DNA of 64,000 bases from Lacicoccus halitifaciens (GTDB taxonomy: Bacteria > Bacillota > Bacilli > Staphylococcales > Salinicoccaceae), in contig NZ_JBDZDV010000003.1 in the NCBI RefSeq assembly GCF_040544485.1, positions 124,001 through 188,000 on the forward strand, written 5' to 3'. Numbering within the stretch: the first letter of the stretch is position 1; the number at the start of each line of letters is the position of its first letter. The notes beneath the pieces were generated by a model. The model made no database searches. It saw only the letters and a list, made by a program, of their open reading frames with translations, and was not told the origin of the DNA. Shown in pieces: positions 62,564 to 64,000 of this stretch. The position numbers and the translations under genes are program-made.

Positions 62564-63103
62564 TTATAATTTTTCAATCTGGTCGAATTCGACTTCAACC
62601 GGTGTTTCCCGCCCGAACATTTCGACGAGAACTGTCAGCTTATAACGTTCCTCATCAATGGATTTTATCTCACCGGACTGATTTTTGAACGGTCCGTCTA
62701 TAATATTGACGACTTCTCCGACTTCAACTTCGAAATCTATGGTCTTCTCAGCCATGCCCATGGATTTCAGGATGAACTTCACTTCCTCGGGCAGTAATGG
62801 ATTCGGTTTGCTTCCTGCACCTTGTGAGCCTACAAAACCCGTCACACCCGGTGTATTCCTCACAATATACCAGGATTCGTCTGTCATTATCAGTTCTACA
62901 AGCACATACCCGGGAAAGGTCTTCTTCATCGCTGTTTTACGCTTGCCGTCTTTGACCGTGGTCTCTTCCTCTTCCGGAATCACCACTCGGAAAATCTGAT
63001 CCTGCATGTTCATCGATTCAAGACGGGCAAGCAGGTTCGCTTTTACTTTATTTTCATATCCCGAATAAGTATGTACGGCATACCAATTTTTTTCACCAGA
63101 CAT
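62564..63103 (-). CDS. nusG: transcription factor NusG
   Basis: 179 residues: NGN domain (about 5-110, starting NWYAVHTYSGYENKVK) and C-terminal KOW domain (VGEVVNIIDGPFKNQSGEI). Binds RNA polymerase and affects pausing and termination. 17 bases after secE. Confidence 0.98.
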   Translation of the reverse strand: MSGEKNWYAVHTYSGYENKVKANLLARLESMNMQDQIFRVVIPEEEETTVKDGKRKTAMKKTFPGYVLVELIMTDESWYIVRNTPGVTGFVGSQGAGSKPNPLLPEEVKFILKSMGMAEKTIDFEVEVGEVVNIIDGPFKNQSGEIKSIDEERYKLTVLVEMFGRETPVEVEFDQIEKL

Positions 63104-63120
63104 CCAATCGCTCCTTTAAA

Positions 63121-63297
63121 TTACAAAAAATCTATCACTGCAGTGATACCTAAATCCAAAACATAGAAAAAAGCCAGAAAAAATATAACCGTCAATGTAA
63201 CAATTACCGTAAATCTCGCAGTTTCCTGTCCTGTCGGCCAGCTGACCTTCTTCATCTCGCTAACGACGTTTTGAAAGAAATTCTTATTGTTAGACAT
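63121..63297 (-). CDS. secE: preprotein translocase subunit SecE
   Basis: 58 residues with one C-terminal membrane helix and the amphipathic EMKKVSWPT segment conserved in SecE. ATG 63297 is used; the ATG at 63306 is too close to GGAGG. Part of rpmG-secE-nusG. Confidence 0.95.
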   Translation of the reverse strand: MSNNKNFFQNVVSEMKKVSWPTGQETARFTVIVTLTVIFFLAFFYVLDLGITAVIDFL

Positions 63298-63317
63298 CTT
63301 TAACATATCCTCCTACT

Positions 63318-63452
63318 TCAGATGGAACTTTTATGAGTCGTATGCCGATTACATTTTTTACAAAACTTTTTCAATGTCAGACGTTCTTTATGATCGGACA
63401 TGATTTGATAATTTCTTGATCCACATACAGTACACGCCAATGCTATTTTCAT
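63318..63452 (-). CDS. rpmG: 50S ribosomal protein L33
   Basis: 44 residues, beginning MKIALACTVCG and containing KKFCKKCNRHTTH; the two CxxC pairs mark the zinc-binding (C+) form of L33. The position directly before secE matches Staphylococcus. The ribosome site (GGGAT) is weak. The promoter at 63481-63509 starts this transcript. Confidence 0.93.
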   Translation of the reverse strand: MKIALACTVCGSRNYQIMSDHKERLTLKKFCKKCNRHTTHKSSI

Positions 63453-63480
63453 ATGATACATCCCATTTCAATTCTTATAC

Positions 63481-63509
63481 ACTATACCGATTTTAAAAAA
63501 TAATGTCAA
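63481..63509 (-). promoter_or_regulatory. promoter of rpmG-secE-nusG
   Basis: On the minus strand a perfect TTGACA (63504-63509) and TATAGT (63481-63486) are 17 bases apart, about 30 bases before the rpmG start. Confidence 0.8.
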
Positions 63510-63532
63510 TCACTGTTAAATCCGGCAGCCCG

Positions 63533-64000
63533 TCATTTCCCGCGTTTTCTCCTGACTCTGTGCAGCCCGTTTACGATCGCCCTTTCACTCACGCAGAGCT
63601 TTTCGCTGATCTCTTTAATCTCATAACCGTAATCGCAGTAGTAGACGATCTTCCTTTCGAGCGGGGAACACACTTTCCGGTTGTTGAGTATGTTCATCCT
63701 GTTTTCCTCATCCAGGATGATGTCGAGGGGGTCATCCCGCCTAGTGTTCCTGTAGTCCCCCGCTTCAAAAGTGATGTCCTCCGCAGATTTCAGCATCTCA
63801 CCTGACTGATGGTCGATCTCCCTGTAGAAGAGCTTCATCAATTCATAAGTGATCACTTTGGAAGCATAATGGCGGTAGTTCCCCGCCACCGGGTCATACT
63901 TGTGGCACAGCCTCAGCGCAAGCTCCATCATCTCCTGCAGGGCATCTTCACGATCATGCACAGTGAAAGGGTATTTCAAGGTCTTCCTGAACACGGCGGG
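63533..64000 (-). CDS. sigH: sigma factor SigH, C-terminal part
   Basis: The frame runs off the right edge, so only the C-terminal 155 residues are visible. There is a sigma region 2-like part (EDALQEMMELALRLCHKYDP...NYRHYASKVITYELMK) and a region 4 helix-turn-helix (YEIKEISEKLCVSERAIVNGLHRVRRK). Position next to rpmG-secE-nusG is that of staphylococcal sigH, the cryptic sigma factor that drives competence genes and, in phage-carrying strains, integrases. Sequence is divergent, as is normal for SigH. Confidence 0.85.
   Translation of the reverse strand, partial: PAVFRKTLKYPFTVHDREDALQEMMELALRLCHKYDPVAGNYRHYASKVITYELMKLFYREIDHQSGEMLKSAEDITFEAGDYRNTRRDDPLDIILDEENRMNILNNRKVCSPLERKIVYYCDYGYEIKEISEKLCVSERAIVNGLHRVRRKRGK

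Overview
The window looks like chromosomal DNA of a moderately G+C-rich member of the Staphylococcaceae; Salinicoccus is my best guess. The gene order sigH-rpmG-secE-nusG-rplKAJL-ybxB-rpoBC-rpsL-rpsG-fusA-tuf, then M20 amidohydrolase, kbl-tdh, HAD, tadA, folE2, bshB2, pdxK, ung, ferredoxin, hemQ-pta-lipL, the HD protein YwfO, ywiB-argS is the staphylococcal arrangement. By eye the coding sequence is close to half G+C, well above Staphylococcus itself. Genus assignment is inference; no 16S gene is present.

Region by region. (1) 1-3419 is a catabolic-looking cluster: a sigma-54 activator lies between a divergent FAD oxidoreductase (cut by the window edge) and three genes for a BFD-like 2Fe-2S protein, a 2Fe-2S ferredoxin-like protein and a second FAD oxidoreductase. 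The set resembles multi-subunit dye-linked amino/imino-acid dehydrogenases (HcnABC type). Both arms start with nearly identical -24/-12 promoters. (2) 3442-5749 holds a strict 51-bp tandem array and an IS1182-family element whose transposase carries an amber codon. (3) 5749-24155 is mixed metabolism and surface: aldehyde dehydrogenase with XRE/cupin regulator, hydrolases, thioesterases, NhaC antiporter, PepSY lipoprotein, MFS exporters and a peptidase group (M24, IadA, S9). (4) 24224-43162 is conserved Bacillales housekeeping: argS, ywfO, lipL, pta, hemQ, ferredoxin, ung, pdxK, bshB2, folE2, tadA and kbl-tdh. (5) 43322-46850 is a translationally coupled tandem triplet of M20 amidohydrolases. 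(6) 46859-47049 is a second array, again with a 51-bp period but an unrelated sequence. (7) 47081-64000 is the ribosomal/RNA-polymerase block, entirely on the minus strand, ending inside sigH.

Regulation visible in the sequence: the matched sigma-54 promoters; catabolite (cre-like) sites about 55 bp upstream of the inferred pta start and inside the kbl promoter; an L10 leader before rplJ; a terminator-like attenuator in the rpsL leader; and many hairpin terminators, often shared by convergent genes. The usual L7Ae-like gene between rpoC and rpsL is absent.

The least explained structure is the pair of 51-bp arrays. They share no obvious sequence but have the same geometry: an inverted repeat whose right arm ends at base 38 of each unit, then a 13-bp spacer. 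Both lie between convergent genes.
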